From Salticus scenicus (Eukaryota > Arthropoda > Arachnida > Araneae > Salticidae): DNA of 64,000 nt. The stretch is from NCBI GenBank assembly GCA_963930645.1, contig OZ005654.1, positions 40,726,686-40,790,685 on the forward strand. The letters run 5' to 3'. How positions within the stretch are numbered: position 1 is the first letter of the stretch; each line of letters opens with the position of its first letter. Made by a program: the position numbers and the translations under genes. Below are positions 23,213 through 33,878 of the stretch, piece after piece. The notes beneath the pieces were generated by a model, which was not told where the DNA came from, searched no databases, and saw only the letters and a list, made by a program, of their open reading frames with translations.

Positions 23213-23741
23213 CCGCGATTGTAATGAAATGCTCGCCCTCTGGTGGGCTAAGGTGAAATTCCAATAAACTTGCTTTAATTCGAATTCCATCAAGCCGCCA
23301 TTGCTAGCCGATGTTTAGTTTCACATATATTTATTGATTAAAAATGAATAAATCCGGTAAAAAAGATAACACATACTGTTGTGTGTTCCAGTGTAACTCC
23401 AAAGGATCAAGAAATCCAGAATTAAGCTTCCATTTATTTCCAAATGGCACATTTAAAATTTCAGTTGCTTCGTCTAATGAGAGTAAAGAATTAATCAGAT
23501 GATTTGAAACTAATATTTGTTCAGCTTCAGTTAAAAATCTACTTCCGATCGAACTTTGAATAAACTGAAATATTTTTTTCCAAAAGCAATCAATTTTCCA
23601 TGATGTAATGACGGAGAAATTATAGTACTTATATTAAGTAGAATAACATAAAGAACGATAATGAATACACGTGGCTATTATATTTACTAACAACTGCAGT
23701 TCAGAAAGCGCCGTCTATCGATCATTACAAACGCGGATTGG
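23213..23741 (+). mobile_element. Small TIR-flanked element carrying a THAP exon
   Basis: ATCCGCGATTGTAATGA at 23213 faces TCATTACAAACGCGGAT ending at 23740. The 17-bp inverted repeats differ at one position. Between them is a THAP zinc-finger frame. A direct repeat TTGGCGTTTATATATG lies just right of the element and again at 22991-23006. THAP domains are found in the transposases of P elements and Kolobok, so this looks like an internally deleted transposon that kept only its DNA-binding exon. Confidence 0.5.
23344..23502 (+). CDS. THAP zinc-finger domain fragment (52 codons)
   Basis: Starts at ATG 23344 and ends at TGA 23500. Residues 11-34 read as the N-terminal half of a THAP (C2CH) finger: Tyr-Cys-Cys at 11-13, Cys17 four residues after Cys12, then the typical SFH-x-FP signature at residues 28-33 (S28, F29, H30, F32, P33). 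THAP domains bind specific DNA sites through zinc. The second half, with the Trp and the later Cys/His ligands, is absent here. It would have to come from a downstream exon, or it has been lost. After residue 35 the sequence no longer resembles the family. It is probably a transposase-derived remnant, and a THAP host gene's first exon is less likely. I see no clear splice donor at the end of the conserved part. Confidence 0.6.
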   Translation: MNKSGKKDNTYCCVFQCNSKGSRNPELSFHLFPNGTFKISVASSNESKELIR

Positions 23742-24218
23742 CGTTTATATATGCCGGCTTGTAGAAACCAGAGGTGGCCTTCCAGCTGCCTTCCGGCCAC
23801 ATGCAGCCCGCGGAGAAATTTATGAAATTTAAATTAGAAGTGTTTAATAAATAAAAAAATAAATAAATTTTCTCTCACTCTTCGGAATGAAAATATGTGT
23901 TACGGTAGCTAGAGAAACAAATATCGCACTGATTATTTTTAATAAAATATTATCAGATCGATTACTTCTTTTTACTAAAATTATGAATGTATAGTTATAA
24001 ATTTTTGATTGCTCTAATGTTCTTTTATGAATAAAATTTTAAATTAATGCATTCTGTTCCAAATCGACACTCCTAGCCAAAGTGCATACATATGTGTGTT
24101 AAACCTGCCAGTTATGCTAATTTACCCATAATAGCGTTAGTCCCCCCCCCACACACACACAACCTTTTTTTCCCACTAGTAAATTTGTAGGGTAATAATC
24201 AGCAATATGTACTCACGG
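23742..24218. other. No recognisable feature
   Basis: AT-rich with a short C run and (CA)n at 24143-24162. No coding sequence or shared repeat seen. Confidence 0.5.
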
Positions 24219-24614
24219 TTAACATTTTCGCGACCGCTGACATTGATTCACGTCTTTTGAAAATCCGTAACTCCGCCATTGGGCGTTTCATTTATAATTT
24301 GTATGCCAGTTATTTCTTAACACTAAACCTACCCCGACGGGTCGAATGACCCATTTTAAACTTTTTGTCAGAATTTCTTGCAAATAACATTATCATATCG
24401 TCCATGTTTCATGTACCAAATTGTGCTAAATAATATATTTTTGCTATACATAGTAATATACTTATATAACATTTTAAAGACATTTTATATCCATTTGTAA
24501 TATCAATCTGAATATAGACAATTTTGTTCTTAAATATTGTAACTTGGGAGAATAACGCCCACAGTCGGACCTTACTGTCAAAAAGGCAAGAACATGCAGT
24601 CGCGAAAATGTTAA
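24219..24614. mobile_element. piggyBac-like MITE, copy C, with internal insertion
   Basis: TTAA borders (24219-24222, 24611-24614) and the ends CATTTTCGCGACCGC and its inverse define it. It is about 85 bp longer than copies A and E because of a foreign stretch starting TTAACACTAAACCTACC at 24317, itself resembling another TTAA-type terminus. The long minus-strand open frame 24409-24834 overlaps the MITE boundary and is fortuitous. Confidence 0.78.
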
Positions 24615-24820
24615 ATAGGAAGACTAATACTTTACAAATATACTGGTGTAAAAAAAAGGCGGGGCCTAATACTGTTACGGATAAATTGGCATAATTGACT
24701 GGTGTGTGTATATGTATGTGGCCCATCTGAATAAAATGGATTTCCGACGAGGTCCACCAAGTGTTTTGGATTGGACAGGCGTGATATAAAGAGTCTAACA
24801 CAAATACACAAAGCAATATA

Positions 24821-24965
24821 TGCCAACTTAGCACCTTTAGGCTACCAGAAAAATTAACAGAAATATTTATTTTATTTAATCAGCGAACTAAAACGGTTTT
24901 CACTGATTAAGTAAAACAAAAAAAATATTTAAATTTTTCGGTAGCCAAAAAAGGCTAAGTTGGCA
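24821..24965. mobile_element. Short palindromic MITE, 145 bp
   Basis: TGCCAACTTAGC-CCTTT-GGCTACC at the left is mirrored by GGTAGCC-AAAGGCTAAGTTGGCA at the right. A second inner palindrome lies around AAACGGTTTT. Flanks are AT-rich, so the target duplication is not readable. Confidence 0.75.
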
Positions 24966-26304
24966 ATTATACCCCAAATCATTTTTTTTTTTTTTTTTTT
25001 TTTTTTTTCAAGTATCACTTCATGGGAAGCAAGAGGGAGGAGCTTATTATTATTTTGGAATGTGAACAAAATCTTCCGCCTGCAATGTGTTAAATTTCAA
25101 AAATAATTAATTTGTATAGTAAACAACGGAATCTTACTTAGAAAACAATAGGTATCGCAAAAAACGAAAAAAAAAAAAAAAAAAAAACTGTAAACCTTTT
25201 CTGGATTAGATTAAACTAGCATAAATTGGTCACAGAGTGTATGTATGTCCCGCAAAGCTTGAAGTCTCTTTTTTTTTTTTTTTTTCCCAGGACACATTTA
25301 GGGATGAGGAAATTTTGCTTTTTTACGTTGCTTTTTTCTAAAATTTTTTATTTGTTTAGCTGCTTTTCTACACCATTTTATTATGCATCCTGCAAATTTG
25401 ACCTTTTCCCCTCCAGTTGCAATATTTTGATTTGGGAACAGTAAATGACATACATATGAGTGTGCTAAAGTATTTCAGTTCAACTAAACATGCAGTGTTT
25501 GATTCAGTAACTCTAATAGGATTTGTCTTTTGAAATATTTTCTCATTCTCACACATGTATATATAATGTTTCAAAGCTGAGTGTCAATTTTTTAAGATAC
25601 AATAGTCAAATAAGTGTTTAATGGGTTCTTAATTATTCTTCTACTACGTTTCTTGCGACCATGGGAGACAAAAAATATCGATAATGCGATAATGGAACGC
25701 CGAATGAATGGATATTTGCCACATCCTAACCTGTCGATCAATTTGGCACCCGTCCAAGTATGTCCGAGCCACGCGTGGAAAACGTGGTTTCTTCTTAGCA
25801 ATTTGAAATTTCTTTATTCATTCAAAAAGTTAAACGATTTAATCTAATCTACAGTGGGCACTGAGAAAAAAAATATACCTACTTCATTTAGAATGAATAA
25901 GTTGTCCTTTTCTAAATCGCTAAACTAGAAATATAGAATTCTGAGTTATTCGTATAAGGCACGACTATAATCTGAATAGACGAAATGATTGAGAATTTCT
26001 AGTCTATACATTTTTAGATGGTGAAACAATATTCTGAGTATTCTGACTATTACGAATCCTTTGTATTGCGAGAAATTCTCGCTTGATTTTCTAAAATTGG
26101 GTTATAAACCTTGATTATAGTTACTAAAACTCGCATTTATTTGCAGAGATTTTTAAATAAGTACGACCTCGATAATATAGGCAAACGCTCTAGAATTCTA
26201 ATATGTGTTTTTTGAACTGGACAAGAAATTATAAGGATGACAAGGAACTATTTTTACTAGAGCCACAATTTAGATTCTAGATGGCAGTTACAGAATTTTT
26301 TCTC
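24966..26304. other. No confident gene
   Basis: Contains T runs, the repeat module at 25010-25145 and a stretch of more balanced composition at 25660-25800. That stretch is open on both strands but resembles no family I know. The remainder to 26304 is featureless. Confidence 0.45.
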
Positions 26305-26308
26305 ATAA

Positions 26309-26341
26309 GGGGGTATTCTGGTCTAGAAATTTAAAAAAATC

Positions 26342-26380
<39 letters not shown>

Positions 26381-27466
26381 ATATTTTGAAAGTTTAGACT
26401 TTCAAAAATATGATCCTAAAAGGATTTTTCAAAATTCGAATTATTTTCGGAGATACAGCTCTTAAGACTTTGTCCATGAACACCCCCCCCCCCCATGAAT
26501 GAAAAAGTTTTGGATGTAATAAAGCCTATTTATACCAGCTTATCATCTGATGATTTATTACATCGATGTTTGGGGGTCCGAAACACAAAATAATAATGAA
26601 TCACTGAATTCTTTAATATGGACTTTTGCTCCGAAGCATATTCACGCTGGAACTCATACAATTCAAATTGCAAATTATCTAGCTGTCGCTATTTTTAATG
26701 AAGGTTTTTTACCGATCTTGAAAATAATGGAACTTATGGGCATCACCGTTGGTACTGAAGCTCATGCATTTGCTGTAAGGCGAAACGAAGCTAGAATTGA
26801 CCGCTCTGAACTACGAGCTTCTGCTGCTTCAAACGAAGGTAGAACAGCTCGATTAGCTGAAAGAACTTCTCAAGAGCTGAATTATGAGAAGGAGGAAGGC
26901 CCAATGTATGGATCTGCGATCGCCGATTGATGCAAAGTGAGTATAACATATTATTTTCAGAGTTATTCCATTAGAATTGTTTCCTAAACTTTAAACGCGT
27001 TTTTCTCGAAACTACTTTTTTTTTGAGGTGGTTGACATGATATTTCAAGTTCTACTGAACCGATTGCTTTGAAATTTGGTATATATCTTGTTTATACAAC
27101 TCTCTATCGCGTCTGCCTTGGATTTAAAAAAAAATTTATTTTTTCAAGTCGACGCCATTTTGTCATTTTTTTTTTTTTTTTTTGAAAATGGTCAACCCGA
27201 TAGCGACATCTTTATTAATGAAGAATTTGTTTGATTTTTTTGTTTTAGATCACTACAAGGGTTGAAATCATGTCAACCAGGACGCACCTTTTTTTTGAAG
27301 CCCCCACTCCATCGGCCTGTATCTCGGTGATTTTTTTTTTTTTTTTACATTCTCAAAATGTCAATAAAAAACATATAAAAAAATGGACAGTAAAAATGTT
27401 TTTCATTTTTTTTTATCTTACTTTAAAAAATGCCTAAAATTCAGGCTTCTAGACCAGAATACCCCC
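26309..27466 (+). mobile_element. TIR transposon with transposase remnant
   Basis: Perfect 20-bp inverted repeats GGGGGTATTCTGGTCTAGAA (26309-26328, inverse 27447-27466) are flanked by ATAA on both sides (26305-26308, 27467-27470), consistent with a 4-bp target duplication. Inside is the C-terminal part of a transposase-like protein. The 5' coding region has been deleted, and a T35 run lies just inside the left end. A TTAA target would suggest Kolobok. ATAA could be a variant of it or a different preference. Confidence 0.82.
26550..26930 (+). pseudogene. Mutator/Kolobok-like transposase, C-terminal fragment
   Basis: The frame runs 126 codons to TGA 26928. From about residue 15 it carries the block N-x-x-ESLNSLIW-FAPKH, then IANYLAVAIFNEGF, a short GITVG segment and an arginine/glutamate-rich helix ending in a GSAIAD tail. 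I recall this arrangement as the C-terminal end of the large 'Mutator-like transposase' proteins widespread in arthropods and cnidarians. The DDE catalytic core upstream is missing, so it cannot be active. The first 14 residues are probably not part of the original protein. It ends with a natural stop and sits inside matching TIRs, which supports its being the element's own gene. The family name is from memory; the domain order is what I can see. Confidence 0.6.
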
Positions 27467-27567
27467 ATAAGCGTGATCAAATCATTAGACCTTTTTTTTT
27501 TTACATTTTTTCGTTTTTCTAAAAAAATACTGAACGAAATTACCCGGATCTCCAGACATCCAAAGAA

Positions 27568-29228
27568 CATTATTTAAAACTCACATTTTCCACTATCGAT
27601 TTAGTTCAGAGCGCAGTTAGGGAACCAACTGCAAATTGAACAAAAGTGCAAATATTTTAAATCACCCTGTATCATAAAAAGCTATGTATGAGTTATATCT
27701 TTAATAAATTGCTGCACACACTATGTACATATTTATATGTTTTCCTGTGGAAATTGCGCAATTATTTAGGCAGATATAAATTTTATAGGATTGTAATTCT
27801 AACATATTTTTATTTATTTGCTTCATAAGGGATTTTTCACAATAAAGAACTTTTGCAATGTGGTTGAAATAATTGGAACTTCAAATTGAATACGCGGCAT
27901 ATCAAAAAACCCTTATGAAATTTCAACTCTGGAAGATACCTAAAATCTAGCTCGCTCTTTTGCCGACAATTTCCTTCATTTTTACTCTGAATGAACTTTT
28001 GACAAAAGTTACCCAATATATTTAACTTCCAACCTATGTAATAAAATATTTCTATCTTTTTCGCATGCGCAATAAAATAATATTTACATTTGCATTTTAT
28101 TTTAAATAAAATGTAAATGTTCATTCATATCATTGTGGCGATACGTTTAGCCTTAAAGCAACTATTAGATGTCCATTGCACGTTTGAAAGAGCAGTCATT
28201 CTTTCTGATTCTCAGGTTGCCATCCAGTCAATAAGCGCTGTTGATCGCCCATTAACACCTGAAATATCCCAATGTCAAGAATCATGAAGAACTCTCACTT
28301 TAAAGAAGAAACAAATTGTTCTCCAGTGGGTGCCCGGCCATTGGGGGCAATGAACAAGCGGACTTCCTTGCAAAAAGAGGTGCCACCTTACTACAACATC
28401 CCAATGCAGCCATTTCTTACTGGAGGATTATTCAGTTTTTAAAGAATTTATCTGCATCTAATGTCTTACGAGATCTTGAGAATCGTACAGCTGTAAAGAA
28501 ATGGAAGAATTTAAGTCCTTCTCTTACTCCTGATAAACGAAGACGTAAGGCAGTTGCGACTTTCCGCCTATCTACAGGACATGACTGCCTTGCCGCTCAT
28601 TTGAAGCGCATAGGTATCTAACGACCCTACTTGCCCACGTTGTGATTCTGGAGAAGTAATGGACAGGAGGACAGGATCCATCTATCGCGTTGTAGGGCTC
28701 TTCGATGTTCTACAAAAGAGTCGAGATACTGGGAGGCAAGATTGCTCCTTAGGCAATGATTTCGGTCTTTTGTTCTATGTTATATTGTCTATAATTTGTT
28801 TTGTAACTTTACAGTCCTCTGTAACTTTTGCCTAGCCATTGGAAATATATATATATATATATATATAACAGCGAATATTACACGTGTGAATTTTATGTTT
28901 CAGAATAATGTTTTGACAATTTTTCTGAAAGTTCTCTGAAATTTTATAGAAATCTGTTCTAGTTATAACTAAAAAACTTTAAAAAAAAAAAAATTAATAA
29001 TTTTTGAAGAAAAAAAATATATCTGCCAAAGTAATTGCGCAATTTCTACACCGAAACATATAAATATTATATATAGTATGTGCAACAATGTGTTAAAGTT
29101 ACAAGTCATTTTCACCATTTTATGATACAGGATGATCCAAAGAACTTGCGCTCTTCTTCAATTTGTGGTTGATTCCCTAAACTACAGTCTGAACTAAATT
29201 GGTAGTGGGAAAAGTGAGATTTTAAATG

Positions 29229-29229
<1 letters not shown>
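27568..29229. mobile_element. Foldback element enclosing a LINE fragment
   Basis: The left arm 27568-27785 and the right arm 29010-29229 are inverse copies. Shared landmarks are AAACTCAC-TTTTCCACTA, GTTAGGGAA-CAAC, TTTATATGTTT and GAAATTGCGCAATTA. Inside the left arm, 27825-28085 repeats a segment of the foldback at 15455-15690 (ATGCGGCATAT, AATTTCAACTCTG, ACCTAAAAT-TAGCT). A LINE RNase H remnant lies in the loop. Confidence 0.72.
28130..28760 (+). pseudogene. LINE (jockey/CR1-like) RNase H domain remnant
   Basis: Broken coding sequence in at least three frames. The first part (28132-28290) reads as the middle of a type I RNase H domain with SDSQVAIQSI containing the conserved second Asp, then a TGA near 28285. 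The next segment has WVPGH, the usual final RNase H motif, before the frame shifts. From 28340 it continues GNEQADFLAKRGAT and runs to a stop near 28620, with RRKAVA-FRLSTGHDCLAAHL-RIGI. A CPRCDSGE zinc-knuckle-like end follows at about 28630-28680. This is the C-terminal end of non-LTR retrotransposon polymerases common in arachnids. The reverse transcriptase itself is absent. Disabled by stops and frameshifts. Confidence 0.8.
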
Positions 29230-29257
<28 letters not shown>

Positions 29258-29260
<3 letters not shown>

Positions 29261-29986
29261 CGAAAAATGTTTAAAAAATAAATCTAATGACACTTGAACT
29301 ATGACATAACTATGACTACTTGACATAATGAAACTTGATCAACCACTGTATAAAAACGAAAATTCAGGCGTATATTCAGCTTGCAACTTACAACGAAACG
29401 TTCTTTAGCTAAATTCATAGGATTCAATGAAATTGGTACAGGTGTTAGAAGAACTTATAGGAAAATCATACTCTGAAAATTAGCTGTTCGAGTTCATTAG
29501 GAAAGGTGTATAACGATGTTGTAAATTGCATTGGGTTTACCAGAACCTTCCAGTTAGCACCAATTGGCGATTTCGAATTCTTAAAAACTGACGTTTTTAA
29601 GAAAATGTAATTCAGTTGCATAACCAGAATTTTCTTCTGGGAGGGGAGTTTAGTATGTGATGGCATTTTCTATTTGAAAGTCACTGCTTCTTTAAACAAA
29701 TAGATTCCAAAATATTGAGATACATAAAAGAAAAAAAGAAAAAAAATATTATGTGAGGGACTTTCCAACTAAATAAAAATGAATATTTATAGCACCTGGC
29801 TAATATATACTTCAATTCAGATAAAAGGTTAGTAGAAAATATACAGATTAGACAAACAATATCTAATCAAACTGAACTTCAAATAGCTTTAAAAGCAAAA
29901 TATCAAAAAGTGACATTGAAACAGCGTTAAACTGGTACGGAGGACACATGGGCATTTCATTTAAGAACTTTGGCGCTTTTTCTCTT
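29258..29986. other. No recognisable feature
   Basis: AT-rich, with short open frames only and no repeat shared with other parts that I can see. Confidence 0.5.
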
Positions 29987-30121
29987 GCGGGTCGGGTTCG
30001 GGTCGGGTTGACTGATCTTTTTTTCGTGCGGGTCGGGTTCGGGTCGGGTTGACTGAATTTGTTTTCTTGCGGGTCGGGTTCGGGTTCGGGTCGGGTTTGG
30101 TTTTCAACAAGTCGGGTCGAC
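29987..30121. repeat. GGGTCGGGTTC tandem repeat, block 1
   Basis: Imperfect units of GGGTCGGGTTCGGGTCGGGT separated by short TTTTT-containing spacers, in sharp contrast to the AT-rich surroundings. The G runs every 3-6 bases could form quadruplexes. Peptides such as PEPDPNPTRTRP on the minus strand are only its translation. Confidence 0.88.
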
Positions 30122-30224
30122 TTGAGAACACCTTTCAAAATATTTTTTACAATTATAAACATAAATTTATAGGCATGTTTACAACTATGTAACTAATTTA
30201 AACATTCTGCACATACTAGACATG

Positions 30225-30345
30225 TATCGGTTGGTTGTTTGGTTGGAGGATTTAAGGCCGATTGACTTCAGATGTGTCCTAGGCCTATAGGGGGAATGCC
30301 CTCCGTTTGAGTCTTTCTAATGGCGCTGCTACACAGCGATTTCCA
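30225..30345. mobile_element. SINE body fragment
   Basis: AAGGCCGATTG, GTCCTAGGCCT, GGGG-ATG-CCTC and TCTTTCTAA occur in the same order as in the SINE at 49649-49872. The tRNA-like head is absent. The next bases (GGCGCTGCTACACAG) do not match. Confidence 0.55.
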
Positions 30346-30619
30346 CAATTACAAGGAAAGCAATATCTCATGTTCTATTGTGTATCATCAAACAAAACTT
30401 AATATGTGAGAAGGTGAGATTATGAGACATTATGCTGACTCAGTTTGAATGCTTGTACGGCCAATAGGTGGCGTTGTTTTACTGCAAATTTCATCGATAA
30501 CAGGATGGCTATATGCTATATCTCAACTTCTATGCCATATAACTGTACGAACCATGATATGTGAGATAACCGTTATAAAAACGCATTGTTTAAGAAGTTA
30601 TTTATAGACGATAAACTGT

Positions 30620-30775
30620 CTCTCTTTGGATATTTAGTGTTTCCCTAAGATGAAAATTATTTGCATTCATCACGTTAAACTTTTTAATAATAGTTTTAAT
30701 AAATTATTCGCTCTTACTGAAATTGACAGAAAAATATAGAAGAATATCTTGTGGTGGCCACAACATACTAGTATT
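30620..30775 (+). mobile_element. F1 3' terminal fragment
   Basis: TTGGATATTTAGTGTT, AATTTTAATAAATTATT-type sequence, the inverted terminus ATATAGAAGA, the hairpin TGTGGTGGCCACA and CTAGT (30768-30772) match the 3' end of F1 copy 19332-20115. It independently confirms where F1 ends. Confidence 0.75.
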
Positions 30776-30889
30776 TTTTATAATGTACCAACTGTGTGAC
30801 AATGAAAATTTACTTTATTTTATGTCATGTTATATCATTTTACCTTGTTTTGCATGATTTTTAGATAAATAAGTAATGTTGATTTATTT

Positions 30890-31123
30890 TTCGGGTTTCG
30901 GGTCGGGTTCGGGTTAGATAAGTCGGGTTTCGGGTCGGGTTCGGGTCGCAAAAAATTCTCTGTTGCGGGTTCGGGTCGGTTTTCGGGTTGATGAAAAGTT
31001 TTTTGTCGGGTTCGGGTCGGGTTTCGGGTTGAAGAAAATTTTTTTGTCGGGTTCGGGTCGGGTTTCGGGTTGATTTAAAATTCATCTGTCGGGTTCGGGT
31101 CGGGTAAAACCCGACCCGCGCAG
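30890..31123. repeat. GGGTCGGGTTC tandem repeat, block 2, with terminal palindrome
   Basis: The same motif and orientation as 29987-30121, with spacer words GATGAAAAGTTTTT and GAAGAAAATTTTTT between G-rich units. It ends in the palindrome CGGGTCGGGT / ACCCGACCCG (31097-31119) and CGCAGGACTCTA. The two blocks may be one element split by the intervening SINE and F1 pieces. Confidence 0.85.
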
Positions 31124-31920
31124 GACTCTAATCGTCGCCAAGTAGGGTTGCATTTGATGTTAAAATTGTTGACTTTTATTAAATTTTTTCCACATTTCCG
31201 TTGCAATTAAGCGGCTAATTTTTTCACCGTAGATATTTTCAGCCATTTACTATCACTTGTAACTTTTTCGTTGAATTCTATGAGTTTAGCTGAAGAACAT
31301 TTCCTTGCTAGAAAATTTTCTATACAAACTAGCTGAATATAAGCAATATGTAAACTCCAGACAAAACGGTCAGTTAGACAATACTGCAAAGTGGTATAGA
31401 AGCGTAAAAGTTTGGTAGATAAATACACGTTTCCCTAGGTGAAGTGTAGGAAACTTATTAATATTTCTCAAAAAATTCTCTAGATATGAAACTCTTTTCC
31501 CCAAAGCTGATTATATAGGATGCGATGACACATTAATTGACGATAGGGGTCCAAAATTATTTGCATGAAGGTCAAAATACGACTGCAGCGATACGATAAG
31601 GGGCGTGAGAATTACATTTAACAACAGAGCATATTTAGCAACAGAGCATAGCACAAGTTTCGGCGATGCACCCAGTGAAATTTAAGGGGACACCATAGAC
31701 CTATTATAGCAGTGGGCGGAGCGTTCTTTTATTACGGGAACAGAAGAAAATGTGGCAAAGATGAAACAACTAAGTGTAGTGAAAAGGTATTTATTGCGTT
31801 ATTAGCGACTATTTCTTTTGAATAAAAATATTTCATTATTATTATTATTATTATTATTAAAAGATACTGCAAGCAAAATTTGTGTAAAACACTACAGTTG
31901 CTGAAATTTATTTTTACCAT
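31124..31920. other. No recognisable feature
   Basis: AT-rich; (ATT)n at 31836-31859. No supported gene or repeat. Confidence 0.5.
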
Positions 31921-31921
31921 G

Positions 31922-32045
31922 TTATTAACTCTTTCCAACAAAGCTTAAAAGTGTTTATGACTTCGGTTTGTCTGTCTGTTTATACTCGCTTTAATTCCCA
32001 TAAATAATCATATAATTTCTCGAAACTAATATATGGTATAATAAA
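31922..32045 (+). mobile_element. F3 5' terminal fragment
   Basis: TTAACTCTTTCCAACAAAGC with AAAAGTGTTTATGACTTCGG, a short (GTCT)n and TAATTCCCATAAATAATCAT match the first 120 bp of the F3 elements at 8465 and 11722. It stops after the first unit. Confidence 0.75.
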
Positions 32046-32342
32046 TTTAAACTATTTTAATTAAAAAAATAAATATAGCAGTTATAAGCATTTTGCAAAA
32101 ATAATTACTTATAAAGTACTAAATAATAAAATAAAAAAAAATCTTACCTGTGAAATATAATCCCCATTTTACATAACTTTTAGGGTTTTTTAGAGAATAT
32201 ATTATCACTGTTGCTTGCGATAAAATTTCTTTTAGATTCAAAACAATCTAATTTTTAAAGGAAAAATTTAAAAAATTAAAAAGGACTTAAAGAAAAAAGT
32301 TTTTTTTTTTTTTTTTTTTTTTTTTTGGGGGGGGGGGGGGGG

Positions 32343-33090
32343 GAGAGATCGTCTGCTTATAAGGAAGCAGAATTTAGAGCTTAGCGGGAAAATTTCAATG
32401 TTGGCCATTTTGACTTACTATAATCACTGTAGATATTCGTGTCACGCGACTTTTATTATGAATGATCTTTGCCACACAAGCAGGTTACCATTGTCCCGTC
32501 CACTTTTATAATAGAGCTCTGGGGGTAATTAACTTTGGAAACGTAACTATGCAAAGATGATAAGTCATCGTCTCATTTCGAATATCAGTTTCGATGAAAG
32601 TTACATTTTTATTGAAAATACTTGGCTGAATGGTACGTATTTCCTATCTTCATTTTTTTTTATAACTTAATTTTTTATCATTAATGATTTTTTTACTTCG
32701 CAAACAACTCATTCTTTTAGTTATTGTACGATTTTGTCTTGTATAACTTTTCAATTAAGCCTATTGATTTATTAGTATCTTATGTGAAATTTGTTTATTA
32801 CAGTGTTTTAAAAAGGAAATAAAACTCAATATTTGTGTATCACATTTTACAAATACGACATTATTGTTTTATTTAACTTTTAAATTATAAATCTGTGAAA
32901 TAAAATCACATTTTAAATCGTGCGCAGAGTGCGCCGTTCATCAACCCCCGAGGATAGCGACCCTTCACTGATTATCCAGGGTTTCTACCCGAGGAAGGTT
33001 TCAACTACCCCCAACAACCTTCACTTATTAACCTCTGCTGGGCTCTACAATCGTATTGCTTTTCACCCTATTTCTTCTGAAGACATGCAT
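32343..33090 (+). mobile_element. LTR-like repeat, copy 1
   Basis: About 750 bp matching 50190-50958 with few differences. It runs from ATCGTCTGCTTA-AAGGAAGC through GTCACGCGA, GAGCTCTGGGGG and AATAAA signals to a GC-richer 3' part (CAGAGTGCGCCGTTCATC, CCGAGGATAGCGACCC, TCTACCCGAGGAAGGTTT). Length, AATAAA signals and lack of coding are compatible with a solo LTR, but TG/CA ends and target duplication are not clear. An 80-codon frame in the 3' part is partly conserved in both copies. Confidence 0.5.
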
Positions 33091-33224
33091 TGCACGTTTA
33101 AAAAAAAAAAGAAAAAAAAGAAGAAAAAAAATGGAATAAAAAAATTAACAAAAATATGGTAATCTTAATTTTTATCAAGCAATTCTTGAAGAAATGTAAA
33201 AGAGGCAGTAGAAACGAAATTGTT

Positions 33225-33841
33225 ACTTTCTCTCACCCATAAGATAGAGAAAGTATTGTTTTGGGGTCAAATTTTCGTAAGTGAGTTTTTGTTATATTTA
33301 CATGTTCTGAGGTCCCCCGAATACGAAAAACATGTTTTTAGCGGTTGGTCTGTGTATCTATGTGTCCGTCTGTGTGTGTGTTATCAGCATATCTCAAGAA
33401 CAAATAACACCAGAAAGTCCAAACTTGGTTTCTAAATGTGTATCATATAGGGACGCTACACTAAGTTTTTCATTGAGATGAAGCAGATGCTTGGTGTACA
33501 GGGACACTAAAGAGTATTCAAGTACATTACATCTACGGAGGAAATTACCGGTAAGTAGAGTTCAACATCTATAGACTGCACTAAACCAAATGAAATTAAT
33601 ATATGTATGTTTATATGCGTAAAAACATGTCTCATGTAGAATATGGGAGGGAAATCATTCACTGTTTATTTACAGGGATACACAAAAGAACTAGATTATA
33701 GTGCGACAATAGCTAAAAATTGATGGAAGTGTATTTCAGGTTGTGCTGTGTATTATCAATATAGAATTATATTTAGGTGCACCATGTCGTCTGTACATAA
33801 TCTTCAAAAGGTATACAGGATTGCAAATATTTAAGCGATAA

Positions 33842-33878
<37 letters not shown>

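Noticed and set aside
24409..24834. 141-codon minus-strand frame
   Set aside because: It runs across the boundary of the piggyBac-like MITE into flanking DNA and has no domain.
25592..25847. Overlapping open frames on both strands with balanced composition
   Set aside because: No motif or family recognised; could be a decayed coding fragment but nothing supports a direction or function.
29863..31085. Proline/arginine-rich peptides on the minus strand (PEPDPNPTRTRP type)
   Set aside because: Direct translation of GGGTCGGGTTC repeats; any frame through such DNA gives low-complexity peptides.
32920..33162. 80-codon frame as a real protein
   Set aside because: The start is not an ATG, the C-terminus is a poly-lysine run from an A-rich tract, and it lies in a repeat; reported as a low-interest observation only.
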